A stretch of 64,000 nt of DNA from Cyclobacteriaceae bacterium (GTDB taxonomy: Bacteria; Bacteroidota; Bacteroidia; Cytophagales; Cyclobacteriaceae): NCBI GenBank assembly GCA_958296015.1, contig CATQIH010000017.1:1-64000 (forward strand), written 5' to 3'. The translations under genes were made by a program, and so were the position numbers. Each line of letters begins with the position of its first letter. Position 1 is the first letter of the stretch. Positions 22,644 through 31,730 of the stretch are shown piece after piece. Under the pieces are notes generated by a model that saw only the letters and a list, made by a program, of their open reading frames with translations, had not been told where the DNA came from and made no database searches.

Positions 22644-23804
22644 TAGGGTTTCCGCACCAAAATTAGCCAGTAAGGATTTGTTTAAGATACTCACCGCTAC
22701 GGGCGGCTTTCTTTCTTTTGCGTTTGATGCTAATCTTCTGTGGGTCTTTCTTGAGCAGGTGTAGTGCCCACTTACGGACCAAATGCAAGTTGGCTGGACC
22801 GTTATTCTTTCTGACCCGGCAGTCATCCTCACCAAAAGTGAAGTCTAACTGCCAATGCAGTTTATTTTCTATTGCCCAGTGTCCTCTCACGTAGTGGGCT
22901 ATCTGCTCGGCGGTGGGTTCAAGGCTACTAATGTAGTACTGCACTTTACGTGTGATGCCTTTCTTAGTATGGCGTATACGTTCCACCATTGCCAGACTAC
23001 GCAAATCCTTCCACTGCTCAGCCTCATCGACCAAGGCTATGTTGCTTGTCACATACACATTACGTTCTTCCCCCCGCCCATGTGCTTTATCCAGAGATTT
23101 ATGTACCAATAGTTGCCCTTGTTGCTTTTCCATAAAGTCGGATACTTGTTCATACAAGCCCCCCTGATTTTCTTTTAAAGCGATTACATAGTCTGCCTGC
23201 TTTTCTCTAATCTTCTCTACAATGGCTGTTTGCGTGCCAATCGCATCAATGGTTATCACACTATCCTGACAGTCTACTGCATCCAAGAGTTTGGGAATAG
23301 CGATAATCTCATTACTTTTGGCATCCACTTGGTACTGCCCGAAACTAAGCCCCACCTCATCTACCCACACGTTGACCATCTGTACTAAAGCGTGTTTCTT
23401 ACCCAGTGGAATTGTGCCACGCAGTTCTTTACCGTCAATGCGCAGGTGTTTACCGGCCAAGCTGATATCCTGTAAGCAGGCCTTAAAGCTAGTTTCTAGC
23501 TCATGACTAGCCAAGTAACGCAACACCCGATCTAGAGTGTCTTCTGAGGGAATGCCATTGAAAAACTCAAAGCCCAATTCTTCCTTAAGGAAAACTATGT
23601 TATCATTGCCGTAATCCTCTATCTCAGAGAAGTCGTCGCAGTCAGCTAACGTGCCGCATAGGATTAACCCCAAGATATCCCCTAATTGATGCTGACAACG
23701 ACCTAGAACTCGAAAATCCCGGACTTTTGTAAAGTAAGTTAGTATTTGCATTCACAAAGTTAATCACCTTTGCCATTTATCCTTATTTTGGTGCGGAAAC
23801 CCTA
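22644..23804 (-). mobile_element. ISAs1-family insertion sequence, copy 2
   Basis: This is the same 1,161-bp element as copy 1, with perfect terminal repeats (TAGGGTTTCCGCACC at the left and its complement at the right). It is inserted in the lipoprotein gene next to RHS tip C. Confidence 0.93.
22663..23751 (-). CDS. ISAs1-family transposase (copy 2)
   Basis: The 362-residue sequence is identical to the copy at 14277-15365, with the same DDE motifs (IDGKELRGT, VITIDAIGTQ, GHWAIENKLHWQLDFTFGED). Identity over the full element points to very recent transposition or to recombination between copies. Confidence 0.93.
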   Translation of the reverse strand: MQILTYFTKVRDFRVLGRCQHQLGDILGLILCGTLADCDDFSEIEDYGNDNIVFLKEELGFEFFNGIPSEDTLDRVLRYLASHELETSFKACLQDISLAGKHLRIDGKELRGTIPLGKKHALVQMVNVWVDEVGLSFGQYQVDAKSNEIIAIPKLLDAVDCQDSVITIDAIGTQTAIVEKIREKQADYVIALKENQGGLYEQVSDFMEKQQGQLLVHKSLDKAHGRGEERNVYVTSNIALVDEAEQWKDLRSLAMVERIRHTKKGITRKVQYYISSLEPTAEQIAHYVRGHWAIENKLHWQLDFTFGEDDCRVRKNNGPANLHLVRKWALHLLKKDPQKISIKRKRKKAARSGEYLKQILTG

Positions 23805-24138
23805 AATAAATGAATCAAACAATTTATTTCCGCTAGAAATACTTATAGTGTAACTATCATTAACTTCTTTTGAAAAATCAAAGTATCTAAAGTAAGATGT
23901 TTGAGGGCTGTTGATTTTGATAAGAAATGCATTGTCTTCAAAGCATAATTTCCCTGTGGAATGCACGTACTCTTTTTTAAGCCAAAAATCACCAGTGATT
24001 AAGTACTCGCAATTTGATTCTTTTTTTGTGATACAGATAATAGGTGCATTTCCAGCGATTCGGAAATTATTATAATTAATATGACAATTTTCATTATTGC
24101 AAGAATCGCACAATAAAATTATAATTGCTAAGAATACA

Positions 24139-26008
24139 TTACTTAATCTTCTGCTCTTTGATAATTTTATCAATTTCATCATACTGCTTTTTAGCTACTG
24201 AGTTAGAATATTTAGGATTGGTTTCTATTTGATGATCAGATGGAGAGGTTCCGGACTTTTCTCCGTAATAGAACTCATGATCTTCATATGCATCTCGCAA
24301 ATTTCCATCCAATACATCCGAAGCATGAGATACTTCTTCATGATTTAAATCTCTAGCACCTTGCTTAGTCATTTTCTCACTTTGTGTCCGATCTTTATTT
24401 AACAAAATTAATACTACCTTTTTTCCGTCTTCAATTGCTTGTTTAATGTCTGTACCTTTTATTGATTTTAATTCAGGGTAACTTGCACTTTGTTGCTTTT
24501 GGTTAAAATCATCAAAATTATCTATATCAACTACTCTTCCATCTGAATAATTATAGCTATGAATAGCATATAGTACATTATATGTATTTTGATTTTTAAG
24601 TTTGGATTGAAAATCTTTTCCACCGGTAGTTTGTCTTTGAATACTATAAGATTTACTATAGACAGAATTGTTGTTTAAGCCCTCCTGAAAAAATACTTTC
24701 TCCAAACCTTCTAGTTCTATATGTGCAGTAACATGATTTTCGCTAAAAGCATAAGGGCTGTTATATACGTAATCAGATGCCAAAGGATCAACAACGTGCC
24801 ATCTTCCTAAAGCTGGGTCATAGTAACGACTACCGTAATGATACCAATCCAGTCCAAGCTCATCCTGTAGCTCCTTGCCATTGTAGAGATACTTATTCTT
24901 CAGCTGACGATCAGCACTCTGATTAAAGGCGAGGCCAAATGGGTAGTAATCATCATGCTGGACAATGTCTATGTGCTCATGTTCTACTTTTATATCATCA
25001 AAGAACACATTGACATCCCACTTGCTCTCATTGCTGACATAGACAAAGATATAACCGTTCTCACTAGCCGTAATCTCTCTGCTGAGTGTCTCATGTGCCG
25101 TATTGGCTGCTGTGGTCACCCGTTGGTAACCGGCGTCAACATACACAAAATTCTCATCAAACAAAATATAGTTCAGGTATGCATGGGGTAGATAATTGTT
25201 ATCCGTCTTTAATACACTGCCCACGGCTATTGAACCCGATGCTGCATTCAAAGCACTTTGTATCACCTGTCCGTCCACAATGCCAGTGCCTGCAAAAGCT
25301 GCTACAATACTAGGCACTAAACTCTGCGATGGCAGGGTATTGTTATCCGTGGCTGCTTCATAGTACGCCTGCACCTGGGCTTTGATCACATCTCCTTTTC
25401 TCACGGCTAAACTTAAAGTCGGACCAACGGTTTGAGCATAGCCTGGTACGGCATTGAGCCTTGCCGCATACTGGGGACTAGGATGTTCAATGGCAGGTTC
25501 GGTGGCATTGGCACCGGCATTCAAATGCCTTGTCTCTGTTACTTTAGCTGTGAACACACCGCTTTCCTCACTGGCTAGTTCCGGCTCCATCGTAGAGAGA
25601 TAAGTGTCTGTGATCCTGTTCTCTGAGAAGGTTAGCCGGGTGTTGCCCAGATGATCCTTCAGATCATACTGATAAGCATAGGCTCCATCTTTTAGCGTAG
25701 CCCTGCCTTCTGCATGGGAGATGAAGTCCAGCTTCCTGCTGCCCCCTGAGAACTGACTGTACTGAATGCCTCCAACATAGTCTGTGGTGCTTGTAAAGGT
25801 GCTGCTGCCTGCTTTAGTAATGACTTGCTTGCTGAGCTTGTTGCCTGTGGCATCATAGATATAGATGATCTTGTCGCCGTTGCTAAAGGCTATCTCCTCT
25901 GGCAGGTTGAGATAGTTATACCTGATGTTAGTGATTCCTTTGTTGTCATCTCTGATGAGGTTACCATTCTGGTCATAATCATATTCATGTGGTGCGTTGG
26001 TGCCGTCT
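24139..26008 (-). CDS. Orphan RHS tip C: RHS core plus C-terminal HExxxH toxin candidate
   Basis: From 26008 the frame runs unbroken through the end of an RHS/YD repeat shell ([38 protein letters not shown]), a beta-rich insert, and the RHS-associated core end ([34 protein letters not shown]). It then changes abruptly to a unique tail of about 200 residues. That tail contains DLNHEEVSHASDVLDGN, an HExxxH motif that suggests a metal-dependent enzyme. A TAG stop lies just before 26008 and the first usable ATG is at 25590, inside the shell, so the cassette lacks its own N-terminus and export signal. It is probably silent until recombined into a full RHS gene. Its lipoprotein partner overlaps its 3' end. 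Confidence 0.75.
24783..26008 (-). repeat. RHS core repeat, copy C
   Basis: About 1.23 kb nearly identical to 30290-31516 (copy A) and, in its 3' part, to 27530-28616 (copy B). It covers the last YD repeats and the RHS-associated core. Similarity ends sharply at [10 protein letters not shown], where the unique tail begins. Confidence 0.88.
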
Positions 26009-26011
26009 CTA

Positions 26012-26031
26012 GGCTAAACTTTAGGTTAGCC
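26012..26031 (-). terminator. Possible hairpin after lipoprotein B
   Basis: GGCTAA (26012-26017) pairs with TTAGCC (26026-26031) directly downstream of the lipoprotein stop. The stem is short with no T run. It coincides with the left edge of cassette C, so it may instead be a recombination scar. Confidence 0.3.
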
Positions 26032-26040
26032 CAATTAAAT

Positions 26041-26826
26041 TTACATAGGATTATTGTACATTTTCCAGTTTTTATAGCTATCTGGTGTGCACTTCAATTT
26101 AGTAGTTGCCCAAATAAATGTTATAATTCTCGAGATCATATTAGGAGAAACATTTCCTCCTGTATCTACTGTTACTTTTAAAGTATCTTTCGGTGATAAT
26201 GCAAAGACTTCTAGAGAATAGTAGGATTGATCTGAGATTCCTGATATATACATAGAATCTGTTTTAGAGAATTCGCCCCGATTTATTAAATAATTAAGTA
26301 TTTCCATCTCATCACTATCTATGGTACATGTGCTAATAAGCGTATCGTTTTTTTTTGTTATTTCTTTGAATTTTACCTCGCCATTTTTCTTGAGATTAAT
26401 TTCAGCTATAAGGTCTTCGCCTGGATATGTTGGTCTTATTAGCTTTATATGATCAAACTTAGTTTCTATGTCTGGTTCTTCACGATAGAGCGTTACCTCA
26501 CTTGAATCTAAATTGAAAACTGAGCTAGTCAAGACTAAAGAGTCTTTAGAAAAGCTTTTTATCAAATAGGTCATCCAAAGAGAATCTTTTTCAATGCTGC
26601 TTTCTAAATTATATATTTGAATTTCATTACTATCAAGTTTCCAATTCGTATACAAATAAAAATCAAATGGCAAGCAAACAGAATCTTTGAACAGTAAAAA
26701 GTGATCGTCATTTGACCAAACACCTAATAGATCACTTTTTGTAATTAAAAGTGTTTGTTCTTTAACTTGCCTATCACAAGAAAGTAATGTAGAAGTCAAG
26801 AAAAACATAATAATAAATCGTCTCAT
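26041..26826 (-). CDS. Candidate immunity lipoprotein of RHS tip B
   Basis: The 261-residue protein has a lipoprotein signal with lipobox ([16 protein letters not shown]). The mature N-terminal part has a lipocalin-like beginning, [18 protein letters not shown], which matches the corresponding segment of lipoprotein A ([18 protein letters not shown]). The C-terminal half ([31 protein letters not shown]) resembles the DUF6438-like half of lipoprotein A, but the Cys pair is missing. Its ATG overlaps the stop of the RHS tip B gene by 4 bp (ATGA), so the two are translationally coupled. I infer it neutralises tip B at the membrane or in the periplasm. Confidence 0.7.
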   Translation of the reverse strand: MRRFIIMFFLTSTLLSCDRQVKEQTLLITKSDLLGVWSNDDHFLLFKDSVCLPFDFYLYTNWKLDSNEIQIYNLESSIEKDSLWMTYLIKSFSKDSLVLTSSVFNLDSSEVTLYREEPDIETKFDHIKLIRPTYPGEDLIAEINLKKNGEVKFKEITKKNDTLISTCTIDSDEMEILNYLINRGEFSKTDSMYISGISDQSYYSLEVFALSPKDTLKVTVDTGGNVSPNMISRIITFIWATTKLKCTPDSYKNWKMYNNPM

Positions 26827-28616
26827 GGTTTTTTATAATCACCTGTTACTTTTTCCCAACTAGGATCGGCCTTTTGAAGCAATAGAATTTTAGCATGTCC
26901 TGCGGCTGTATTTGGTATACGCATGACTCCATGTCCTTTGAACTCATGAACACCTAAAATATTTATAACATTTGATACTGTCCCTAAATATTCAGTGCCG
27001 GTGCCTTTACTATTATATCTTGCAGTTACCTTTATAGTTCCTTCTGGGGCATTACCGGTATATGTCATAGGCTCATTTGTGAGAGGATTAATCCAGCCTT
27101 TAACAGTAGTATTTGCGACTTCTCCTAATCTATCGGCATTTTCTCCTTCATTAGATTTTTCAGAACTGTTAATACCTCCATCTGTAGATACTTTTCCATT
27201 ATGAAGTTTACTGACATCATAACCAGCTTTTTCTAATATATCTGTATAAATTTTACCTGTAGCTTCACCAGAGATACCAGCTTCATTTATACCTTCACTA
27301 TTAGCTTCGAGAACCTTTTCATAGCTATCAGTTCCATTGTCTTTAACCAAACTTGCTAAAGCTTTCCCATTTTCGCTAACAATCATGATATTATCAGTTT
27401 CTTTCTTGTCTGTATATAGGTAATTTCCTTGCCTATCGTAGTAATCATCCCAAGGTGCCATCCCATCTGGGTCAATAAAGCGGATTGGATTATCAAACGC
27501 ATAATTATAGGGAGAATGTCTCCGCATCTGATCAGCTAGTGGATCAACGACATGCCACCTTCCCAAAGCAGGATCATACATCCTTGCTCCATAGTCATAC
27601 CAATCCAGCCCCAGATTGTCTTGTAGCTCCTTGCCATTGAACAGATACTTGTTCTTCAGTTGCCTATCACTATTTTGATTAAAGGTAAGTCCAAACGGGT
27701 AGTAATCATCATGCTGGACAATGTCTATGTGTTCATGCTCTACTTTTATATCATCAAAGAACACATTGACGTCCCACTTGCTCTCATTGCTCACATAGAC
27801 AAAGATGTAGCCATTCTGACTGGCTGTGATCTCTCTGCTCAGCGTTTCGTGAGCCATGTTGGCTGCACCAGTTACCCGTTGGTAACCTGCGTCAACATAC
27901 ACAAAATTCTCATCAAACAAAATATAATTCAGGTATGCACGGGGTAGATAATTGTTATCCGTCTTTAATACGCTGCCCACGGCTATTGAACCTGATGCTG
28001 CATTCAAAGCACTTTGTATGACTTGTCCGTCCACAATGCCAGTGCCTGCAAAAGCTGCTACAATACTAGGCACTAAACTCTGCGATGGCAGGGTATTGTT
28101 ATCCGTGGCTGCTTCATAGTACGCCTGCACCTGGGCTTTGATCACATCTCCTTTTCTCACGGCTAAACTTAAAGTAGGGCCTACTGTCTGAGCATAACCT
28201 GGTACGGCATTGAGCCTTGCCGCATACTGGGGACTAGGATGTTCAATGGCAGGTTCGGTGGCATTAGCAGCTGCACTCAAGTGCCTGGTCTCTGTTACTT
28301 TGCTGGTGAAGACATCCACTTCCTCACTGGACAGTTCAGGCTCCATCGTAGAGAGATAAGTATCTGTGATCCTGTTCTCAGAGAAGGTCAACCGGGTATT
28401 GCCCAAATGGTCTTTCAGGTCATATTGATAAGCATAGGCTCCGTCTTTCAGGGTAGCCCTGCCTTCTGCATGGGAGATAAAGTCCAGTTTTTTACTACCT
28501 CCTGAGAACTGACTGTACTGAATGCCTCCAACATAGTCTGTGGTGCTTGTAAAGGTGCTGCTGCCTGCTTTAGTAATGACTTGCTTGCTGAGCTTATTGC
28601 CAGCAGCATCATAGAT
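26823..28616 (-). CDS. Orphan RHS tip B: RHS core plus HExxGH toxin candidate
   Basis: From 28616 the frame runs through RHS shell sequence ([31 protein letters not shown]), the core end ([30 protein letters not shown]) and a pre-toxin segment nearly identical to that of tip A ([20 protein letters not shown]). The toxin part then diverges. It contains [12 protein letters not shown] and the motif [11 protein letters not shown], then a further His in [11 protein letters not shown]. HExxGH plus the later His suggests a metal site. A TAG stop sits at the 5' boundary; the first start-like codon is a TTG at 28406. It is thus a promoterless cassette. The lipoprotein B gene overlaps its stop codon. 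Confidence 0.75.
   Translation of the reverse strand: MYDAAGNKLSKQVITKAGSSTFTSTTDYVGGIQYSQFSGGSKKLDFISHAEGRATLKDGAYAYQYDLKDHLGNTRLTFSENRITDTYLSTMEPELSSEEVDVFTSKVTETRHLSAAANATEPAIEHPSPQYAARLNAVPGYAQTVGPTLSLAVRKGDVIKAQVQAYYEAATDNNTLPSQSLVPSIVAAFAGTGIVDGQVIQSALNAASGSIAVGSVLKTDNNYLPRAYLNYILFDENFVYVDAGYQRVTGAANMAHETLSREITASQNGYIFVYVSNESKWDVNVFFDDIKVEHEHIDIVQHDDYYPFGLTFNQNSDRQLKNKYLFNGKELQDNLGLDWYDYGARMYDPALGRWHVVDPLADQMRRHSPYNYAFDNPIRFIDPDGMAPWDDYYDRQGNYLYTDKKETDNIMIVSENGKALASLVKDNGTDSYEKVLEANSEGINEAGISGEATGKIYTDILEKAGYDVSKLHNGKVSTDGGINSSEKSNEGENADRLGEVANTTVKGWINPLTNEPMTYTGNAPEGTIKVTARYNSKGTGTEYLGTVSNVINILGVHEFKGHGVMRIPNTAAGHAKILLLQKADPSWEKVTGDYKKP
27275..28616 (-). repeat. RHS core and pre-toxin repeat, copy B
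   Basis: About 1.34 kb nearly identical to 30025-31368 (copy A). In contrast to copy C, similarity extends past the RHS core into the pre-toxin segment and stops shortly before the HExxGH region. Confidence 0.88.
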
Positions 28617-28621
28617 ACAAT

Positions 28622-28785
28622 GCTAGTGTAGGGTATCTGCTAGAAGAAATTAATGATGAAGATCCAATGATGCTTAGGCGTTTACAAGACATCAGTCAAT
28701 TCAGTGAGCAAGATCGTGAACATATCTTCTATACCCTGGATGCTTCCCACGAGATGCCAAAGCTCGCAAAGTTTATGTTACTTGA
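28622..28785 (+). pseudogene. XRE-type regulator C-terminal remnant
   Basis: On the plus strand, opposite to the RHS genes, the sequence translates to LLEEINDEDPMMLRRLQ, then FSEQDREHIFYTLDA, and after a 1-2 nt shift RDAKARKVYVT followed by a stop. This is the usual end of small XRE-family regulators of this phylum ('eDrkhIfytlDafiRDaKaRKaYa'). The DNA-binding part is missing. It lies exactly between lipoprotein A and the upstream edge of cassette B. Confidence 0.55.
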
Positions 28786-28792
28786 AAGGGAG

Positions 28793-29551
28793 CTATTGGT
28801 TTTTTAAATTGTAAAATTTATAGCTATTCATCAAGTAAGTTATCATATTAATTAACTCTGATGGTGTTTGAGTATCATAGCTATTTATTCTAAAAGAATA
28901 TGTATTTTGGTTGAGATATATTTCAAGAGTATGAACAGGACTGTGAATAGATCCATCAGTGAAATCTTTTTTTATAGTGTCTAATTCTAAATCATCTAAT
29001 AACTTATTAATAAATTTAATTTCTTCTGTAGATATTATTTTATGATACACTCCTTTGAATTGATTGTTTGTTTCACCTTCAAATTCATAATTACCTTTAA
29101 AATCTACTTTTACACTGAATAAAGAGCAATCTTTGGGACAAAAGCCACTGGTAAAATGCAAACTATCAAAATGGGTTTTATTCTCTTTTAGCATATCTTC
29201 CTTTTTTATAAAGGATATATAATCAACGTTTTTACTTAAACTGTATGGTGCTTGTTCTAAAGGGACTAACTTAAGAGTGTCTTTATTTAATTTTAAAATC
29301 ACATATTCAGCGTTGAAGGTTGTATTTTTAGCTGGTATTTGCCTCATTAATAATGTATCACCATTAATTAAAAAGGTAGAGGCCGGGCCAAAATTGATGT
29401 CAAATACAAGGGAATCTTTAAAAATTAAATTGAGAATATCACTTTTCCAGATACCTTGAATATCATCGACATAATAATGCTGAGTATGGTCTTGAACACA
29501 TCCTTGAAAAATTATGAGAATTATAAAAATAACTTTCTTCATATTATTCAT
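28793..29551 (-). CDS. Candidate immunity lipoprotein of RHS tip A, DUF6438-like
   Basis: The protein is about 250 residues with a lipoprotein signal ([17 protein letters not shown]). Start codons are possible at 29551 (overlapping the toxin stop by 8 bp) or 29542 (just after it). The first half is beta-rich ([18 protein letters not shown]). The second half resembles DUF6438: [19 protein letters not shown], then [18 protein letters not shown] and [13 protein letters not shown]. Its position and lipoprotein nature make it the likely immunity protein for the tip A toxin, acting outside the cytoplasm. It is homologous in layout to lipoprotein B, which parallels the relationship between the two toxins. 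Confidence 0.7.
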   Translation of the reverse strand: MNNMKKVIFIILIIFQGCVQDHTQHYYVDDIQGIWKSDILNLIFKDSLVFDINFGPASTFLINGDTLLMRQIPAKNTTFNAEYVILKLNKDTLKLVPLEQAPYSLSKNVDYISFIKKEDMLKENKTHFDSLHFTSGFCPKDCSLFSVKVDFKGNYEFEGETNNQFKGVYHKIISTEEIKFINKLLDDLELDTIKKDFTDGSIHSPVHTLEIYLNQNTYSFRINSYDTQTPSELINMITYLMNSYKFYNLKNQ

Positions 29552-31700
29552 TTTGGCTTTTGTACCATGCTTTCATTTTTATTATATGACTTTTATATCC
29601 AATAGTGATGTTGTTATATCTTGGTAGGTCATTTTGCTGTAACTGATAAACTGCAGAATGCGGTTTGTTAGAACCGTAGTTTTTATATCCATATCCTAAT
29701 TTTCCATGACCATTTAATTCATGAGTTCCAAGCATACTTTCAACATTCGAGCGAGTAGTCAAAAAATCAGAATTTCCTCTTACAAAATTTGCTGTTATTT
29801 TTATCGTTCCATCTTTGGCTTGTCCATAGTGCCACTCAGGCGTTCCTGCAATTGCAGTATTAGCATGATCCCTTGTTGCCATTTCAGGATCATTTGTACC
29901 CTGAGGGACAACTGCACTATTATACCCTTCATATATTGACACTTTCCCATTGTGCAATCTGCTTAAATCAAATCCGGCTCTATAAATTATGTCTGTTAAG
30001 ATGTTAGAAGCAGCTTTACTGGTGATACCAGCTTCATTTATTCCTTTACTATTAGCTTCGAGAACCTTTTCATAGCTATCAGTTCCATTGTCTTTAACCA
30101 AACTTGCTAAAGCTTTCCCATTTTCGCTAACAATCTTGATATTATCAGTTTCTTTCTTGTCTGTATATAGGTAATTTCCTTGCCTATCGTAGTAATCATC
30201 CCAAGGTGCCATCCCATCTGGGTCAATAAAGCGGATTGGATTATCAAACGCATAATTATAGGGAGAATGTCTCCGCATCTGATCAGCTAGTGGATCGACA
30301 ACATGCCACCTTCCCAAAGCAGGATCATACATCCTTGCTCCATAGTCGTACCAATCCAGCCCCAGATTGTCTTGTAGCTCCTTGCCATTGAACAGATACT
30401 TGTTCTTCAAAGAACGATCAGCACTCTGATTGAAAGCAAGACCGAACGGGTAGTAATCATCATGCTGGACAATGTCTATGTGTTCATGCTCTACTTTTAT
30501 ATCATCAAAGAACACATTGACGTCCCACTTGCTCTCATTGCTCACATAGACAAAGATGTAGCCATTCTGACTGGCTGTGATCTCTCTGCTCAGCGTTTCG
30601 TGAGCCATGTTGGCTGCACCAGTTACCCGTTGGTAACCAGCGTCAACATACACAAAATTCTCATCAAACAAAATATAATTCAAATATGCATGAGGTAGAT
30701 AATTATTATCCGTCTTTAATACACTGCCCACGGCTATTTGTACCTGAGGCTGCATTCAAAGCACTTTGTATGACTTGTCCGTCCACAATGCCAGTACCTG
30801 CAAAAGCTGCTACAATACTAGGCACTAAGCTCTGCGATGGCAGGGTATTGTTATCCGTGGCTGCTTCATAGTACGCCTGTACCTGGGCTTTGATCACATC
30901 TCCTTTTCTCACGGCTAAACTTAAAGTAGGGCCTACTGTCTGAGCATAGCCTGGTACGGCATTGAGCCTTGCCGCATACTGGGGACTAGGATGTTCAATG
31001 GCAGGTTCGGTGGCATTGGCACCGGCATTCAAATGCCTTGTCTCTGTTACTTTAGCTGTGAATACATCCACTTCCTCACTGGCTAGTTCCGGCTCCATCG
31101 TAGAGAGATAAGTGTCTGTGATCCTGTTCTCTGAGAAGGTCAGCCGGGTGTTGCCCAGGTGGTCTTTCAGGTCATATTGATAAGCATAGGCTCCGTCTTT
31201 CAGGGTAGCCCTGCCTTCTGCATGGGAGATAAAGTCCAGTTTTTTACTACCTCCTGAGAACTGACTGTACTGAATGCCTCCAACATAGTCTGTGGTGCTT
31301 GTAAAGGTGCTGCTGCCTGCTTTAGTAATGACTTGCTTGCTGAGCTTATTGCCAGCAGCATCATAGATGTAGACGATCTTGTTGCCGTTGCTAAAGGCTA
31401 TCTCCTCTGGCAGGTTGAGATAGTTATACCTGATGTTAGTGATTCCTTTGTTGTCATCTCTGATGAGGTTACCATTCTGGTCATAGCCATATTCATGTGG
31501 TGCGTTGGCGCCGTCTTTGAAACCTTCGGCATTACCCGTACCATCCAGCACTGACTGCAACTGGTTGGTGTACTGTCCTTGTGCATTGATGTAGTTGTAC
31601 TCCAGGCGATCCATGGCCTTGCCTTCTCCGATACGGTAGAGATTGCCCAGGTTGCCATTGGCGTCATACTTGATATCCTGCACGTTGAAGTATCCTGCAT
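29544..31700 (-). pseudogene. RHS tip A: C-terminal half of an RHS protein with HExxGH toxin candidate, frameshifted
   Basis: Reading from 31700: YD repeats (DIKYDANGNLGNLYR; YNYINAQGQYTNQLQSV), the shell and beta insert, the RHS core ([35 protein letters not shown]), the pre-toxin segment, then a toxin part with [14 protein letters not shown] and a later His in [13 protein letters not shown] 1-nt insertion in an A run near 30,738 breaks the frame. The other two copies read CAATAG where this copy reads CAAATAG. The downstream part is an intact open frame of 403 codons. At its 5' side this copy continues, through frame slips at 31,690-31,745, into the esterase/SGNH fusion gene. Lipoprotein A follows. 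Confidence 0.75.
30025..31516 (-). repeat. RHS core repeat, copy A (longest)
   Basis: This is the reference copy of the RHS core. 30025-31368 matches copy B and 30290-31516 matches copy C. It is the only one connected to further upstream RHS sequence. Confidence 0.88.
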
Positions 31701-31730
31701 CGCTATCCCCAGCCAGTCAAAGGGGTGCTT

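Larger units (their letters stand above)
22634..23814. repeat. Target-site duplication around ISAs1-like copy 2
   Basis: The 10-bp sequence AATAAATGAA is present at 22634-22643 and 23805-23814, flanking the element exactly. Removing the element plus one copy restores the lipoprotein reading frame. Confidence 0.88.
22391..24182 (-). pseudogene. Candidate immunity lipoprotein of RHS tip C, split by an ISAs1-like element
   Basis: Two pieces form one gene. The N-terminal half (24182 to 23805) encodes a lipoprotein signal (LSNVFLAIIILLCDSCNNEN) and runs to KLFDSFI. The C-terminal half (22643 to 22391) continues with AIIDDKIRTKDGKETYLFRI and ends REFRRIL. Removing the element and one 10-bp duplicate restores one frame of about 210 residues (KLFDSF-IAIIDDK). 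The start overlaps the end of the upstream RHS tip gene by 44 bp, the usual toxin-immunity arrangement. No known domain is recognised. With the insertion the cell should lack this protein unless another copy exists. Confidence 0.7.

Noticed and set aside
24783-31516. Long direct repeats, at first a possible tandem duplication error of assembly
   Set aside because: The copies differ at scattered positions and each is followed by different tail and lipoprotein sequence, so they are real diverged cassettes and not one region assembled three times.
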